From positions 6,331,501 through 6,395,500 of the forward strand of contig JAUCBN010000020.1 in assembly GCA_035048815.1 (NCBI GenBank): a stretch of DNA of 64,000 nt. Direction: 5' to 3'. Position numbers and translations under genes: made by a program. Below are positions 35,443 through 47,408 of the stretch, in pieces (the stretch's first letter is position 1; each line of letters opens with the position of its first letter). The notes beneath the pieces were generated by a model. The model had not been told where the DNA came from and did no database searches. It saw only the letters and a program-made list of their open reading frames with translations. Source of the stretch: Abelmoschus esculentus. Its lineage: Eukaryota; Streptophyta; Magnoliopsida; Malvales; Malvaceae.

Positions 35443-37250
35443 GTGGTTTTCGATGATAACCTCTTTCCTAGGAAGGATTCTTGTGATGATGATGATGTAG
35501 GAATTATTGAAACTATTGATGAGGGACAAACATCAAAGGTGCATGAGGTTCTAACCAATAAGGAAACAGAAGATCCTCCAATAGATGCTTTTGGAGATGT
35601 TAAGCTTGAAGAAAGAGAAGTGAGCTATCTAAGAGAGTTCAACTATGTTAAGAGTGGTGAAATCTTGGGTGATCCATCCAAGGGGGTAACTACCCGTTCT
35701 TCTCTTAGTCTAATGAATAATATTGCTTTTATCTCATACATAGAGCCTAAAAATATCAAGGAAGCTTTAGATGATGATTTTTGGATTTTGGCTATGCAAG
35801 AAGAGTTAAATCAATTTGAGAGAAGTAATGTATGGACATTAGATATAAGCATAGTAATAAATCTACTATAGGAACTAAATGGGTCTTTAGAAACAAACTA
35901 GATGAGAGTGAAACATTGTGAGTAATAAAGCTAGATTAGTTGGTCAAGGTTACATTCAAGAAGAGGGAATAGATTTTGATGAAACCTATGCACCCGTAGC
36001 TAGGATGGAAGCCATTAGTATGCTACATGAATTTGCATGTTATCATGATTTCAAGCTTTTTCAAATGGATGTCAAAATTCCATTTCTAAATGGTTTTATA
36101 AATGAAGAAGTTTTTGTTGAACAACAACCAGGTTTTGAAGATCCAAAATTTTCAAACCATGTTTTTAAATTGACTAAAGCTTTATATGGTTTGAAACAAG
36201 CTCCTAGAGCTTGGTATGAAAGACTTTTAAATTTTTTGATTAAAAAATGCTTTGAAAAAAGGAAAGGTGGATACTACACTTTTTATAAAAAGATTTTAAA
36301 ATGATATCTTAGTAGTTCAAATTTATGTTGATGACATTATTTTTGGTTCTACTAATGAACGTTATTGTCAAGATTTTTCAAAGATTATGCAAGCTGAATT
36401 CAGGATGAGTATGATGAGGGAGCTCTCATTCTTTTTGGGACTCCGAATCAAGTAAAAGAAAGATGACACCTTCATTAATCAAACAAAATATATCAACGAT
36501 ATGTTAAAAAAGTTTGGCTTGGAGAATGTGAAGCCTCAAGCCACTCCTATGAGTTCATCAACTAAGCTTGACAAGGATGAAGAATGTAAGTGTATTGACT
36601 CTAAATTGTATAGATCTGTGATATGTTCTTTGCTTTACCTTACCGCAAGTAAACTGGATATTATGTTTAGTGTTTACTTGTGTGCTAGGTGTTAAGCTAG
36701 TCCTAGAGAATCACACTTAGTAGCCATTAAGAGAATTTCTAGGTACCTTAGAGACACTCCTTATTTAGGTCTTTGGTATCCTAAAGACTCTTCTTTTAAC
36801 CTTCATTCTTATTCGGATGCGGATTATGGGGGTTGTAAGGTAGATAGGAAAAGTACTTCCGAAACATGTGAATTCTTAGGTAATATGCTCATATCTTGGT
36901 TCTCTAAGAAAGAAAATAGTGTAGCTTTATCTACCATTGAAGCAGAGTACATATCCTTAGGGAGTTGTTGTGCTCAAGTCCTTTGGATGAAGCAACAACT
37001 CTTAGATTACGATATTAAAGTTTAAATTATACCTTTAAAATGTAGTAACACTAGTGCTATATGTCTTACTAAGAACCCTATTCAACATTCTAGGACTAAA
37101 CACATATAAATTAGACATCACTTCATGAGATATCATATGTCTAAAAATGATGTTGTTCTATAGTTTATTGACACCTTAAATCAATTAGCGGATATTTTTA
37201 CCAAGTCTTTATATAACGAAATTATAATGAATAAAAAATTGGCCCTATTT
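35443..37250 (+). pseudogene. Reverse transcriptase and RNase H of the copia element
   Basis: RT blocks in order: KEALDDDFWILAMQEEL (about 35758), VARMEAI, FQMDVK, ALYGLKQAPRAWYERL (about 36182), then catalytic YVDD at 36324-36335 in another frame, and FFLGLRI. RNase H ends with STIEAEYISL (about 36935) and ADIFTKSL (about 37193). It has multiple stops and shifts (near 35869, 36302, 36456, 36693 and 37024). Confidence 0.88.
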
Positions 37251-38124
37251 TGGTGTTCTTTTTATGCACCAACAATAAAAATATTAGGTTTAGAGTTAAT
37301 TATGATTTAAGATTAAAGTTTAAGGCATTGATGTAGAGTTTAGAATATATAGTTTAGACTTAAAATTTAGTTTTTTAGTATTGAATATAAAAATAACACC
37401 TAATATTTTTTTCATCTTATTTGTTTAAACAATTAATTTAATATTTCAAACACTTTAATTCCATTGTTATATTTATTTATTTATTTATATATCTAAAAAA
37501 TTAATTTTAAACTTTAAATTAATTAATTTATTTAATAAATTATAAAAATAAAAATTAAATAATTAAATTTAAGGGCCCTAGGCTGATCGGGGGCCTTGAG
37601 CGGCTACTCGAGGTACTCCCCCTCACAGTCGGGCCTGTATCCAGATTAAACTTGTTTACCTGCATCATATATTCTTATTTTAAATTTTGTTGTCTATTAA
37701 TAAAACTGACATACTCATTAAAATATATAGATCCTTATCATTCATTTATAGAGTTATTGAGTATTCGACCGGTATCAATGATTTTAGAGCAGCGAATTCT
37801 ACCAAATTTTGTGAGGGAAAACTTTATAATCAAATTGCGAAAAAAATTTTAAACATTCAATCAAATGTAATCAATTAGCAAAATATAATTAGATAATAAT
37901 ATAAAACTCGATATCTATATATTCAAGGCTAAGAAGACTTGAAATGAGCTCTAAAGATTTACAAAATGATCAACGTCTACCTAACTCTATGCACTGCATG
38001 GCACATGCACGCATGCCATTTGTCATTGGAATAAAATGATTTCCGACAACGAAAGTTGTTATGTTCTTTTCCGACGACGGAGACCGAGCCATCATCAAGA
38101 AATCCAAATTAACCATAAAATGCA
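37251..38124. other. Intergenic AT-rich DNA with a short GC-rich patch
   Basis: No gene seen. The GC-rich patch at about 37572-37640 (GGGCCCTAGGCTGATCGGGG and following) resembles the ends of some plant hAT elements, but no matching inverted repeat or target duplication was found. The right part (37900-38124) is likely the 3' UTR and downstream flank of the arabinogalactan-peptide gene. Confidence 0.55.
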
Positions 38125-38130
38125 TTTATT
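38125..38130 (-). terminator. Possible polyadenylation signal
   Basis: AATAAA on the minus strand, 17 bases after the stop codon of the arabinogalactan-peptide gene. It is unusually close to the stop, so a more distal site in 37900-38100 may be used instead. Confidence 0.35.
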
Positions 38131-38147
38131 AAGGGATGCGAGTGGTT

Positions 38148-38582
38148 TTAGTGAATAAGGTAAGTGAGCACCAAAGCTACCAACAGTAGAAAATATGCTA
38201 CTCCTTGGTCAATTGCTATGCCTGCCCACTCAGTAAATATAAGGAAACTCAAAAAATTTGAAATGCTAGAAAATATATCTATGTATTATTTTCAAAAATA
38301 TATATTTATATTCTTTATATTTATTTTAGAGTCCATATTAATACTCGCTTGATCGCCTCTATAATAATATTTTTTTCTCATATTTAAGATTCGATCATGT
38401 GTTTTCTCTTTAAAAATATAATATACCTTTTATCTTACGACTGAACAAAAGCTATGATAAAAAGGCTAGCAATTACCATCGTCGGTTGGCGGCGGAGATA
38501 GGGAGGAGGAATGTGAGTGAGCCACCGTGCGAAGGATAGCAAAAGCAACAAAAAAACCCAGAGCCATCCTTGAAACAACCAT
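38148..38582 (-). CDS. Arabinogalactan peptide (AGP16/20/22/41-like), two exons
   Basis: A two-exon gene predicted from sequence. Exon 1 (38582-38477) encodes an N-terminal signal peptide (MVVSRMALGFFVAFAIL) and a short Ser/Pro segment (SSSLSPPPTDD). Exon 2 (38221-38148) completes the codon and encodes IAIDQGVAY followed by a hydrophobic tail ending LTYLIH and a stop. The 255-nt intron is GT-AG (GTAATT to GGGCAG), phase 1; total 180 nt, 59 residues, no stop. The intron position just inside the Asp-Asp-Gly, the DQG-AY motif and the tail match the plant arabinogalactan-peptide family, which is secreted, Hyp-glycosylated and GPI-anchored at the plasma membrane. The start is the first ATG, in good context (A at -3, G at +4). 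Odd points: an Arg after the signal hydrophobic core, and a glycomodule reduced to SPPP. It sits between copia and gypsy sequence and appears intact. Confidence 0.88.
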
Positions 38583-38706
38583 TTCGTTTTACTAATTCCC
38601 AGATCTTGTGTGGATATTTTTGTCCAAGTAAAGATATAGAATGGGAGATGAAACTAGGCGGAGCGAGAGGAGAGGCTGAGTTTTGGTGATTCCAACTTCT
38701 AACCCC

Positions 38707-38714
38707 TTTTTATA
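38707..38714 (-). promoter_or_regulatory. TATA box of the arabinogalactan-peptide gene
   Basis: TATAAAAA on the minus strand, about 125 bp upstream of the ATG, leaving room for a ~95-nt 5' UTR rich in CTCTC/CCGCC-type pyrimidines, usual for plant leaders. Confidence 0.7.
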
Positions 38715-39127
38715 GCCTTTGAAACAGTTCCTAATTCCCACTTTAGCGACTAAGTTTCAATATATGTATAGTTAAAAAGTTAAATATATATATATAATCA
38801 GATATTATTTTATAATTATCTTAAAACTATTAAAAAAGAAATATTCAATTAGAAAAATAAATATTTTTTAAATGATTTTTTTATTCAGCTACAGTGGTTA
38901 GAGTAGTATCTGTTTCAAAGTATACTCTCAACCTTTAGACATTGATCGCTCAATCGCTTTGCTGGCATTACTAGTGTTTTTTAAATGATCATAAATATTA
39001 TAGTTAAGGATGTTTATGAGAAGTCAATTGTATCAAAAAGACTTGTTCATATTATTACCAGACATCTTGACTCGATGTTTTGATACATTGTAACATATTT
39101 GTTTAAATTGATTATTGTCTAAGCAGT
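38715..39127. other. Promoter-distal AT-rich spacer
   Basis: AT-rich, non-coding. It probably contains upstream sequence of the arabinogalactan-peptide gene. No TE end was recognised before the LTR at 39128. Confidence 0.5.
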
Positions 39128-41581
39128 TGTAACGCCCTAAAGATGGACTTAGAAGTTAGTGAACCAGTTTAGCAGGTATAGCCTAGTTCGGGATTAAATG
39201 ACTAAAAATTTGTTTTAAATCGAAATAAATTAAGGAAAATATCCTAAAATTCTTATTTAACATATATTTGACTCTGATCAAATCAATTTCGAAAATTTAC
39301 CTTTGAATCCCTAAGATTTTGAAATTACTGACCATTTTGTAAAAATTAAAAAGTTAAGGATAATTTTATAAAACAAGCCAAAACTTTGAGTGTAGCTGCT
39401 TCGGCAGTGTTTTAAACTTGTTTTACAGAGATTTGGGGGTGTAGGGAAGGTGCGAAAACTTCCCAAAACTCGAAAGTAAGTAAAGTTTAAGTTTTCCCAA
39501 AGGTTCTCATATTACTCTATGAATTTTCTATGTGTCTTTGTCATGCTTGTTGTTGGTTTTGCATACTGTTTCTTCATGATATTTTAATGCTCAAGATACT
39601 GTTTTTATGAAGATTTATTATGATATTGATGCTCCCATGGTTTTATTTCAAAAACATATTATATAAGATTTTACCGGTTTTGCATTTGATTTATAAAAGA
39701 ATGGGATGCATGTGTTTAATTATGTTTCTAATTAAGTTGAGCATTGATTTTTGATAACATATTGGCTATTTAAGTGATGAACTTTATGGGACAAGTTGAT
39801 CGATCAATAGGGTCTAGAGTGAACTATAAATATTCAAAAGTCGTACGTGTGTAAATTCCTTGTGTGTTGCATTTTGGCTTTTGTCTAATGTTGTGTGATA
39901 AGAGTAGTACTTTCACATCCGGATTGATATGAGTAATACTATCACCGGACACCAAGGTGAGATAATTTATGTTGAGAGTAGTATTAACATGCGCATGCTC
40001 TAGAAGTAGTACTAACATGCAGTTGCCTGTTTATCCTAACGATTTGGAGTGGTACAAATCGAATCACTAGCACCAATATAATTTATGTTTTCTATTTGAA
40101 ATTGAAAGTGTTATATTCTATTAAGCTTTGCTAGGAGAATAGCATGTTAGACTTGTTTTTGCTAAAAAAAAAGCATGTGGAAACTTTAAAAGGGATTTAC
40201 CGGTAATTTATGTTGACTTGTGAGCCATGATTTTAGTTAACACTTGTTGGTTTTACTGTTGGCATTGATAGACATGTTTACATTATTTTTTAAAGAAGCG
40301 TGACATGTTTTACTTTGATAATATTGAGTATTTATGGACTGCATTGCAAGTGATGTTTTAAAATATTTTATTACCCTCACTAAGCTTCAAGCTTAACCTC
40401 TCTCTTTTTCTCGCAATGCAGATAAGTACGTGTTGGAGGTAACCGGAAAGTAAACGCGCCGTATGTGCCTATTTCAGTATTACTTTAGCTCAAGTATGCT
40501 TTTTTTTAAATTATGAACCTAGGTAGTTGAGATCAATGGAATAGAGAACTCATGAGTTTGGGATTCTGTTTTTAGACATATTGGTTTGAGTTACCTTAAT
40601 ATGTTGACTATTTGAGTTTTGATGAAACCTTTGAAGCATGTTATACTATGAACCTTATGTTTGAATTATTTTGCACCATGTGTTTTATATATGAAATTAG
40701 GTAACCATGCATCTAGAGACAATGTTTGAGGTGTCGATTATGCCTATAGGGTCTTATATGCATCTCAAGAACCATAGTTTTTCGATTAAGGCATGAAACA
40801 TGTGAAATATGCATTTTCAAGGTAGAGGTTCCAACTCCTGTTTATAGGGTATCGATACCTAGGCAAAAACACGATGGTTTTCTAGAAAAATTAGCTTAGG
40901 AATCGAAACCACATGAATTGGTTTCGAAACAGTTTGATGAAAACAGTTAGGTATTTCGATACACTTGATTTGGGTATCGATACAGAGTTTTACAATTTCA
41001 AATCGTATCGATACAGGGTTATGGTTGTATCGAAACGCGGGCTTGTCGCGCAAGGCATCGATCGAGTTATCGAATGTATATCAAAACATTTAAATCTTGT
41101 TTTGATACCCCTTCTTGTCATCACATAGGCATCAATACTGGGACTAGGAGTTTCGATACCCTATCAGTTAAAATCGTTACTAGTTGAAAGATAACTTGAA
41201 ATCTTCACGTTTTAGTCATTAAACATATAGTAATCAATTAAGTGACTTTTAGACCTCGTTTTAAGCTGAAATTTGAGACTTAAGCATGTAATAAACTTAA
41301 TTTAATAATGATAACATTAGTTTCATAATTAGAGTACAAATTTCTAGAAATTTACAATTGGGTTCCTTAAAACTTGTTCAGTTAAATTAGGACTCGTTTC
41401 ACATTTAATTTCCGCTGCAATTGAACTCAGCCGTTGCATTTACATGTAGGATCTAATCTAAAGCATCTAGATAAGAAAAAAATAGTGTCGTTTATCAGGG
41501 TGAGTCTCCGGATTAGCCTCGGTATATCCCGTGTAGCTCGTTCGAGTAGGGTGGCGTCTAGATCAGTTCGAAGGGGTTATA
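39128..41581 (+). repeat. Gypsy LTR copy 3 (probable solo LTR, rearranged)
   Basis: Starts TGTAACGCCC and follows the same order as the copies at 27305, 28337 and 47411. After the first ~260 bp it lacks a long segment present in copy 4 and rejoins at GGGGGTGTAGGGAAGG (near 39426). The 3' part contains GGATTAGCCTCGG, shared with copy 4, and probably ends GGGGTTATA, a one-base change from the GGGGTTACA end of the large chromovirus. No internal coding region adjoins. The flanking five bases (GCAGT and GCGGC) do not match well, so the boundaries are provisional. Confidence 0.7.
40848..41165. repeat. CGATAC-motif cluster inside gypsy LTR copy 3
   Basis: Five exact CGATAC words (for example GGTATCGATACC at 40848, GTATCGATACAG near 40976 and 41007, TTTCGATACC near 41151) plus near-matches (ATCGAAACC, TTTCGAAAC, GTATCGAAAC). 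The aligned part of LTR copy 4 (about 52700-52950) has no such cluster, so it was gained here or lost there. Confidence 0.7.
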
Positions 41582-42059
41582 GCGGCTAATCGATTTATTA
41601 GGTACAACTATTTAATTAAATATAAATTTTTTTACATTACATCTAATGTTATAAATGAAATACTTATTTATTTCCACTCATTTTAATAAATTAAAAATAT
41701 TAATGCTATAAAAATTCAAATAAAATCTTTAATATTTGTAATAGATAATGAAAACTTGAATTAAATTTTACCATTTATGTATAGTATTATGGATAATATA
41801 CATATTTATTACAATTAATTTAAATGAAATGAATTTTTCGATTAAGTGTTCCATTAAAAACTGTAATCATAATTTTTAGAATGTTTATTATCGGACATTA
41901 GATTAGATTTAATTCATTTTTTTGGATATCCAAGTTTTCATATCGATAATATAGTGGTCTATATCTGATCTATTTTCTTGGATATTTGTTTTTTTGGATA
42001 AACAGATTGGGTTTTTGGATATTCAAATATCAAAAAATGTTGTGAAAATTTGATTTTTC
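41582..42059. other. AT-rich spacer
   Basis: Non-coding. It has several GGATATCCA/GGATATT-like words near 41920-42030 that may be the remains of a small transposon, but no clear ends were found. Confidence 0.5.
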
Positions 42060-43269
42060 AAATGGTTTAATGAGTAAGGGGGAGCTTAAATGTTTTTGAA
42101 TCATTATTCTCTTATTCAAATGGTTTATTTCATAAAGGGGGAGAAACTCAAAAACAATTTTTCAAGTTGGTTTTATTATATCAAAAAGGGGTAGATTGTA
42201 GAACTAATGTTTTGATATAATAATTGAAAAATAGTTTTGGACTAATTTGAAAAGATTTCAAAAATGGTTCTTATTTCCAAACTACTTGAAATTATATTTA
42301 AGATGTTTTTGAGAAAGTTTAAAAGTGTTTTAAATGATTTAAAGAAACCAAAGAAGTGATTTTTACCCAGGTGTTTCGATACACCTTCAAGGTGTTTCGA
42401 TACATGTTCATCAATGCCATATTTTCTAAGGCAAAATCACATCGGTATCGATACTGGTATCGATACCCTTTCACCACTGTGATGTTTGGTTTCGAACCAT
42501 GTTTTTAAACACCCCCAACGGTCAAACGATTTATGAAAAACCCCAACGACTAGGAGCGGTATCGATACTGGTATCGATACCTGTTCATAAATACAGGTCA
42601 ACGGCTATTTCCCAACAAGGGTGTTTCGATACCGGTTTTAGGGGTATCGATACCGTCTGCACCAGAAGAAGAAATATGCCTTGAAATCAGCTCCAAACGG
42701 CTCCAAAACATCTCCAACGGCTATAAACGGCTAGATCATGATTTGGGATGATAAAAGCAAGCCTCAAGCATCAAGAGAAGACTAATGCTTCATTGTAAAC
42801 AACATTATGATCAAAGATTTGTCTTAGTGCTTAATTTCCTATTATTTGGGTAGACAAACACTTGTGAGCATTGTCAATATATGCTCAAGTGTAATTAGGA
42901 ATTGGGTGAGTGCTTAGATTGCAAACATTAGCCTTGTTAGAAGGATTAAACAAGTTTGCTAAGTTTCTCTTGTTTGAGTGAATTCCCAAAGTTCGGGTTG
43001 TGAACTTTGGATGCTAGATTCGGGTTTGAGTCTAGGATTGTAAGGTTATCCCTTTAGCCTCCAAAGGTTGAAATTCTTAGTGAATTTGGGAAATCCTTAG
43101 TGGGAAGCTAAGGTAGTGGATGTAGGTGCTTGTTCGAAGGCCGAACCACTCTAAAATCCTTGTGTTAATTGTTTATCTTTTTGCTTCCACAACAAATCAC
43201 CCAAAGTGTTCTTTCTCCATCAAATTGGCAAGTTAATCGGTTATCCATCGAGCCACATCAAGCCCAACA
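42060..43269 (+). mobile_element. 3' end of a second SIRE-like copia element with its LTR
   Basis: 42060-42196 is a 3' UTR with repeated GGGGGAG purine stretches and a final polypurine tract AAAAAGGGGTAGAT. The LTR runs from TGTAGAACTAATG (42197) to AAGCCCAACA (43269), 1073 bp. It contains eight exact CGATAC words at 42378, 42398, 42449, 42461, 42563, 42575, 42628 and 42649. It is related to, but clearly diverged from, the LTR at 29226. No coding part of this copy is present. Confidence 0.78.
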
Positions 43270-43400
43270 AAAAATATATTTTAATTTAATTATTTTTTAT
43301 TTTAAAGGTTATATTTATAAAAATTTAAAATATAAAAAATGATTAAAAATAAAAAGATTCAAGCATCAAATTATTAAAAATAAAGAAATAATATTCAAAA

Positions 43401-44754
43401 TTTTGACACTAATTTTTAACCCAAATCGAATTTGAAAAAATTATGGAAAAGAATTATCCCAAGATTAGCTCAAAATCAGAATCAAAGAAAAAGAGGAAAG
43501 ATGTCAAATTGGATATGAAAAAATAAAAAGAAAATCATTATCATATCATTCATAATTTATCAAAGAAGCAAAAAGGGAATGAATCAAATCAAATTTGGGC
43601 AATCTCGATCAAAGTTGGAGGAGAATAAAATTAAGATATTTTGTGCAATATTTTTACCCGAATTTTAAGATTTTTTGGATTGAATTTCTATGTATTTGTG
43701 GATTCAAAACTTCTATATAACCCTCTTGCCATCACTTGTAATTCACACAACACAACTCATAGAATATAATTCATCCTCAACTTTTGTAATTCTCTTTTTC
43801 TCCCACCACTATCACTTTGTATTGGAATTTTATTGGAATACAAGAAGAAAAGCTTTTTATTATGTATTTTACTCTTGATCTTTTGTTCTTTATTTATTTC
43901 TTTTATTTTGATTATAATTATGATTAGAGTAATTCTAACATATTTTGAGTTATAAAACTCTTATTCTTCTCATTTTATTTTTTTCTTATGAATAATTGAT
44001 GAACACATGTTTTTCTAAGAGGTGTTTTGATCCATTTTCTTTAATAAAGAGTTAAAATGTGATGTTCTTGGGCTTATATTCACATGTTAAAACAAAGTGG
44101 ACTAATTAATTAATTTAAACCATTTTTATTATTGTACTTTTTCAACCTTTAAGTTTTTGTTTTAAAATATTGGTTTAGGTAAAGCCATTAGGATTAAGAT
44201 CTTGAAATTCTTATTTCGTGCCTTAAAGATTGTTAAATTTCTCTTCAAACCCAAATTCATAAAATACATTTAACTACTCTTAACCCTAATTGGTAGATAA
44301 AATTCACTTAGATATTTTTAGGATTAATAACTTACATAAATTAAATAAAAGTTTCAACAAACCTATATTTCTTTGTTTGCTTGATTAAAAAAGTAGAACT
44401 TAACTGATACGGTGTTCTACTAAAGGGAGTTAATGGGTTAGAGCCAGAAATATTGGCGGTGATTAGAGTTTACTCTCTTGGCAGTGCGGCCATTAAAATG
44501 GAATTATATTCAAAAATTAACTATAACTTAAATTTTATACAAACTTGCAAATTCTGATATTAAAATATTTTGTAATCGGCTAGGTAGCAATTTTTTGGCG
44601 TTGTGGGGGTGCTAACCCTTCCCCACACGTAACTAACTCTCAACCCCGTTTTTGTGTTTTTTTGAAGACCAAAATTTTTGTTTTATAAAAAATAAATGAT
44701 TTTATTAAAATAACTCTTTTTAGGTCATCCAATCACACCTTTAAAAAATATTGG
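43401..44754 (+). repeat. First LTR of the Tat-type element
   Basis: Aligns along its length with 56180-57609 (for example ATTTTTAACCCAAATCGAA near the start). The first bases read TTTTGACAC where the second LTR has TGTTGATAA, so the terminal TG has mutated. The final ~70 bp before the PBS are missing, apparently by joining of two short GCGACT-like repeats. Confidence 0.78.
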
Positions 44755-47139
44755 TGGCGACTCCGTTGTTTTTGTTTTTTTACAAAAAAAGAGAGTCAGG
44801 CCACAAGCCGATTAAAACATTTTTAATGATAGGAATTTGCAAGTTTATATAAAATTTAACTTAATTGTCCATTTATGAATTTGATTCCATTTTATGCATT
44901 TAAAACTTATTTTTAAGCTCTATAACCGAGATTTGTCCCGATTGTTTAAGTGAAGGGAACACACTATTGCTCTCGTAAAAATTTAATTCTCCGCATGGGC
45001 CTAGTAGGTACCTTCGGGGATAATATGTCCTAAGTATTCATAAGGATATTTATCCTTCACATAGACCTAGGAAAATGAGTCCTCCTGAGTTGAATTTGAT
45101 TTGTTGGAAGCCTATAATATGTGTGAATCAAGGGCCTTGCTACCCTTAATCTAGAAACAAACCATATGTGAATCTAGAAGCCCACCCCCATTATATCCAT
45201 GTAGAAAACCTTAGAGTTAGAATTTGGTCAAAATTGTTTCGTAAGAATAATCCATTGAGATAGTTCTAGAAATGTTGTAATACATTGCCCAGTTATTATT
45301 CGTACAATAAAATTATTTTGGACCTCTTTATTTTTGTTTTTATGTTAATATTTGTTGTTTCGCATATTTATTCCTTGCATCAAGCATCTCATATATAGAA
45401 GGGGTCGAGTTTGGAGAATATTACTCTGAATATAATATAATTTTTCATAATGGATAGAAGATTCATTTGAATGAGAAAGATCATGTGAGAATAAATCTTC
45501 AGTTTGAAGTCAACCAGCGAAAACCTACAAGTGAGGAAAAGAAGAATAACTAAGCAACTGAGAATTTGAAGAACAAATGATTTTTTGGAAAAGGAAAAGA
45601 GACTAGTTATATGAAAAATGAGGATCCATGATAAAAAGGTATATTTGTGAGAAAAAGAACAAGGTTTTTCGTAATGGGTAGAAGAATCCTTAGAAAGAGG
45701 AAGATCATACGAGATTATATCTATGATTCGAGGTTAACCAACGATCACCTACAAGTGAAGAACAAGTAAACGATTGAGGATTTAAAGAATAAATTGTAGG
45801 CCATATGTGGCACTATCAACATAAAGCTAAAACATATGTGGCATATGTGGCATAGAAAAGGAAGACCCATAACAATAAGGTCTATTTTTATGAATTGTAG
45901 GGCATATGCGGCACTATCAACATAAAGCTAAAACATAGACACTTTTACTATAATAGAGTCTTTTTTTCATATTTAGTTCAATCAGAGTGAGAATGAAGCA
46001 CTTAAAAAGCAAGTAGAGACCATGAAGAACATCATTCAAAAATTCCGGACAAAGATTTTGGTGGACATCAATAAAGGGATAATGATGACTGATTCACTTG
46101 TCTTAGGAACAACATTATGAGATTCTAAGAACGACAATTTTTCGAAAAGAGTGTCATGACCCACCAAATCCAAGATGTAGTCAAACATAGGATGTTAACC
46201 AAGAAAGTTGAAGCTTTGCGCCAATATAAGAAGTATGTCTGAGACTCTTATGGTTGATCAAGGAAATAGTTGGGTACTCAGGATAAGATATACTCGTGAT
46301 ATAATTCTAAATCTTTCATAATAAAGATCTTTGATATCCAATGAAGAACTACTTCTAAGAGTAATACCTTAATGGATCAATGTCCCTTCTTATGCATTCA
46401 CGCATTTGCATTCATGCATTTTCATTTTGTTTGTTGTTTGTTTGCATTTTTGTGTTTTTACATCATTGCATACATTTAAACATAATAAAGAATTAATCTA
46501 AAAAGTTTTCATAGAAGCAAGATATCAAAGCAATGTTCATTGAAGATAAATCGATAACTTCAAGAATACACGAGCTTATTGGATGTTGTTACTTAGATAG
46601 CGGTCATGTTGAGATTTTAGGACCCAAACAAAGAGAAAACAACTAATGAAATCAATGGTTTTCTAGAGATTTCTTACACTTTTGTAGCGACTCTAAAGGA
46701 ATTCATCTTGCCCAAAGCCAAGTTTTAACTTTATCTTGGAAGGACTTCGTTAGTGCCCTAAACTAACGAATTTCTAATCATGATGAAACCCAAGATTATA
46801 AGGTGTTTGAACTCTATGAAGCTGTTGATAAGGCCACGAATGACAAGAAGTGAGAAGAATGTTATCCTCAAAGCCTTTTAGAAGAAAACATTTAGAGCGA
46901 CAAAGATGCTAGAGAACTAAGCTTGGTGACTGATTTGGTAATTCTTTTGAGTTTAAAGTCCTTGATTTCGAAAAGTAAAACAAATCCACTTTTTCTTCGG
47001 CAAATCTAACTATGCATTGATAAAAGATGTCAATGTACTTAAGTTGCTCATTCGTTGTTTCAAAGATAGTTCTCCTAGATCTGTATCATGTTGGTACACT
47101 TAGTTAAGATGGGTAAATATACGATCATAAAGAGATTTA
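44755..47139 (+). other. PBS and long leader of the Tat-type element
   Basis: TGGCGACTCCGTTG at 44755-44768 is the start of an Arg-tRNA-type PBS as used by Tat/Ogre elements. The leader to about 45405 is colinear with 57631-58308. From about 45980 onwards there are degenerate protein-like stretches (for example NEALKKQVETMKNII near 45990) that may be the N-terminal Gag, but stops abound. A ~100-bp duplication with the word GCATATGTGGCA or GCATATGCGGCA occurs near 45800-45950. Confidence 0.6.
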
Positions 47140-47408
47140 TCATGGGATTTCATCAAGCAGTATAATCATGTCATTAATATGGTGTTGAATTGTTTCTTCC
47201 TACAACAAATCAGAAACATGATGAAAATATCAGTCAATATGCATAGTGGTGGCAAGATAAGATTGCCCAAGTTTGACCTTCATTGTTAGAAAATGAGGTT
47301 ACTTCAATGTTTGTGGAGACTTTAAATGGTTTCTTTTATGACCACGTATTAAACCATGCTACTGTAAACTTTGCACACATGGTAATGAGCGAAAAACTGA
47401 TATTGTTA
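47140..47408 (+). pseudogene. gag remnant of the Tat-type element
   Basis: Reading across frames gives DFIKQYNHVINM, then NISQYA, PSLLENEVTSMFVETL and FYDHVLNHATVNFAHMV. This follows the conserved order of Tat/Ogre Gag (FxKQY, ESFxEYAxRW, PPLxxxEMxxxFxxTL, YYxH). Stops and shifts are present. It is cut at its 3' side by the LTR starting at 47411. Confidence 0.65.

Larger units (their letters stand above)
29226..37250 (+). mobile_element. SIRE-like Ty1/copia element, 3'-truncated, with nested solo LTRs
   Basis: Order: LTR, PBS, gag, protease, integrase, RT, RNase H, which is the copia order (integrase before RT). The 5' LTR starts TGTAAAACTAAAATTG at 29226 and the PBS is at 30979. Two solo LTRs are nested inside (29258-29946 and 31009-32460). 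Coding similarity ends near 37250 after ADIFTKSL; no polypurine tract or 3' LTR of this copy follows. Frames are broken throughout. Confidence 0.88.

Noticed and set aside
37572..37640. hAT element end in the GC-rich patch
   Set aside because: The word content is suggestive, but no paired inverted repeat or 8-bp target duplication could be found.
39128..41581. Confirmed solo LTR with target duplication
   Set aside because: The flanking five bases (GCAGT and GCGGC) match poorly and the 3' end is inferred, so I list it as an LTR copy without claiming a target duplication.
29226..43269. A single copia element with LTRs at 29226 and 42197 that captured the arabinogalactan-peptide gene
   Set aside because: The two LTRs are far too diverged to be a pair from one insertion, pol ends near 37250 without a 3' UTR, and a gypsy LTR and a gene with its own promoter lie between them. 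Two separate elements fit better.
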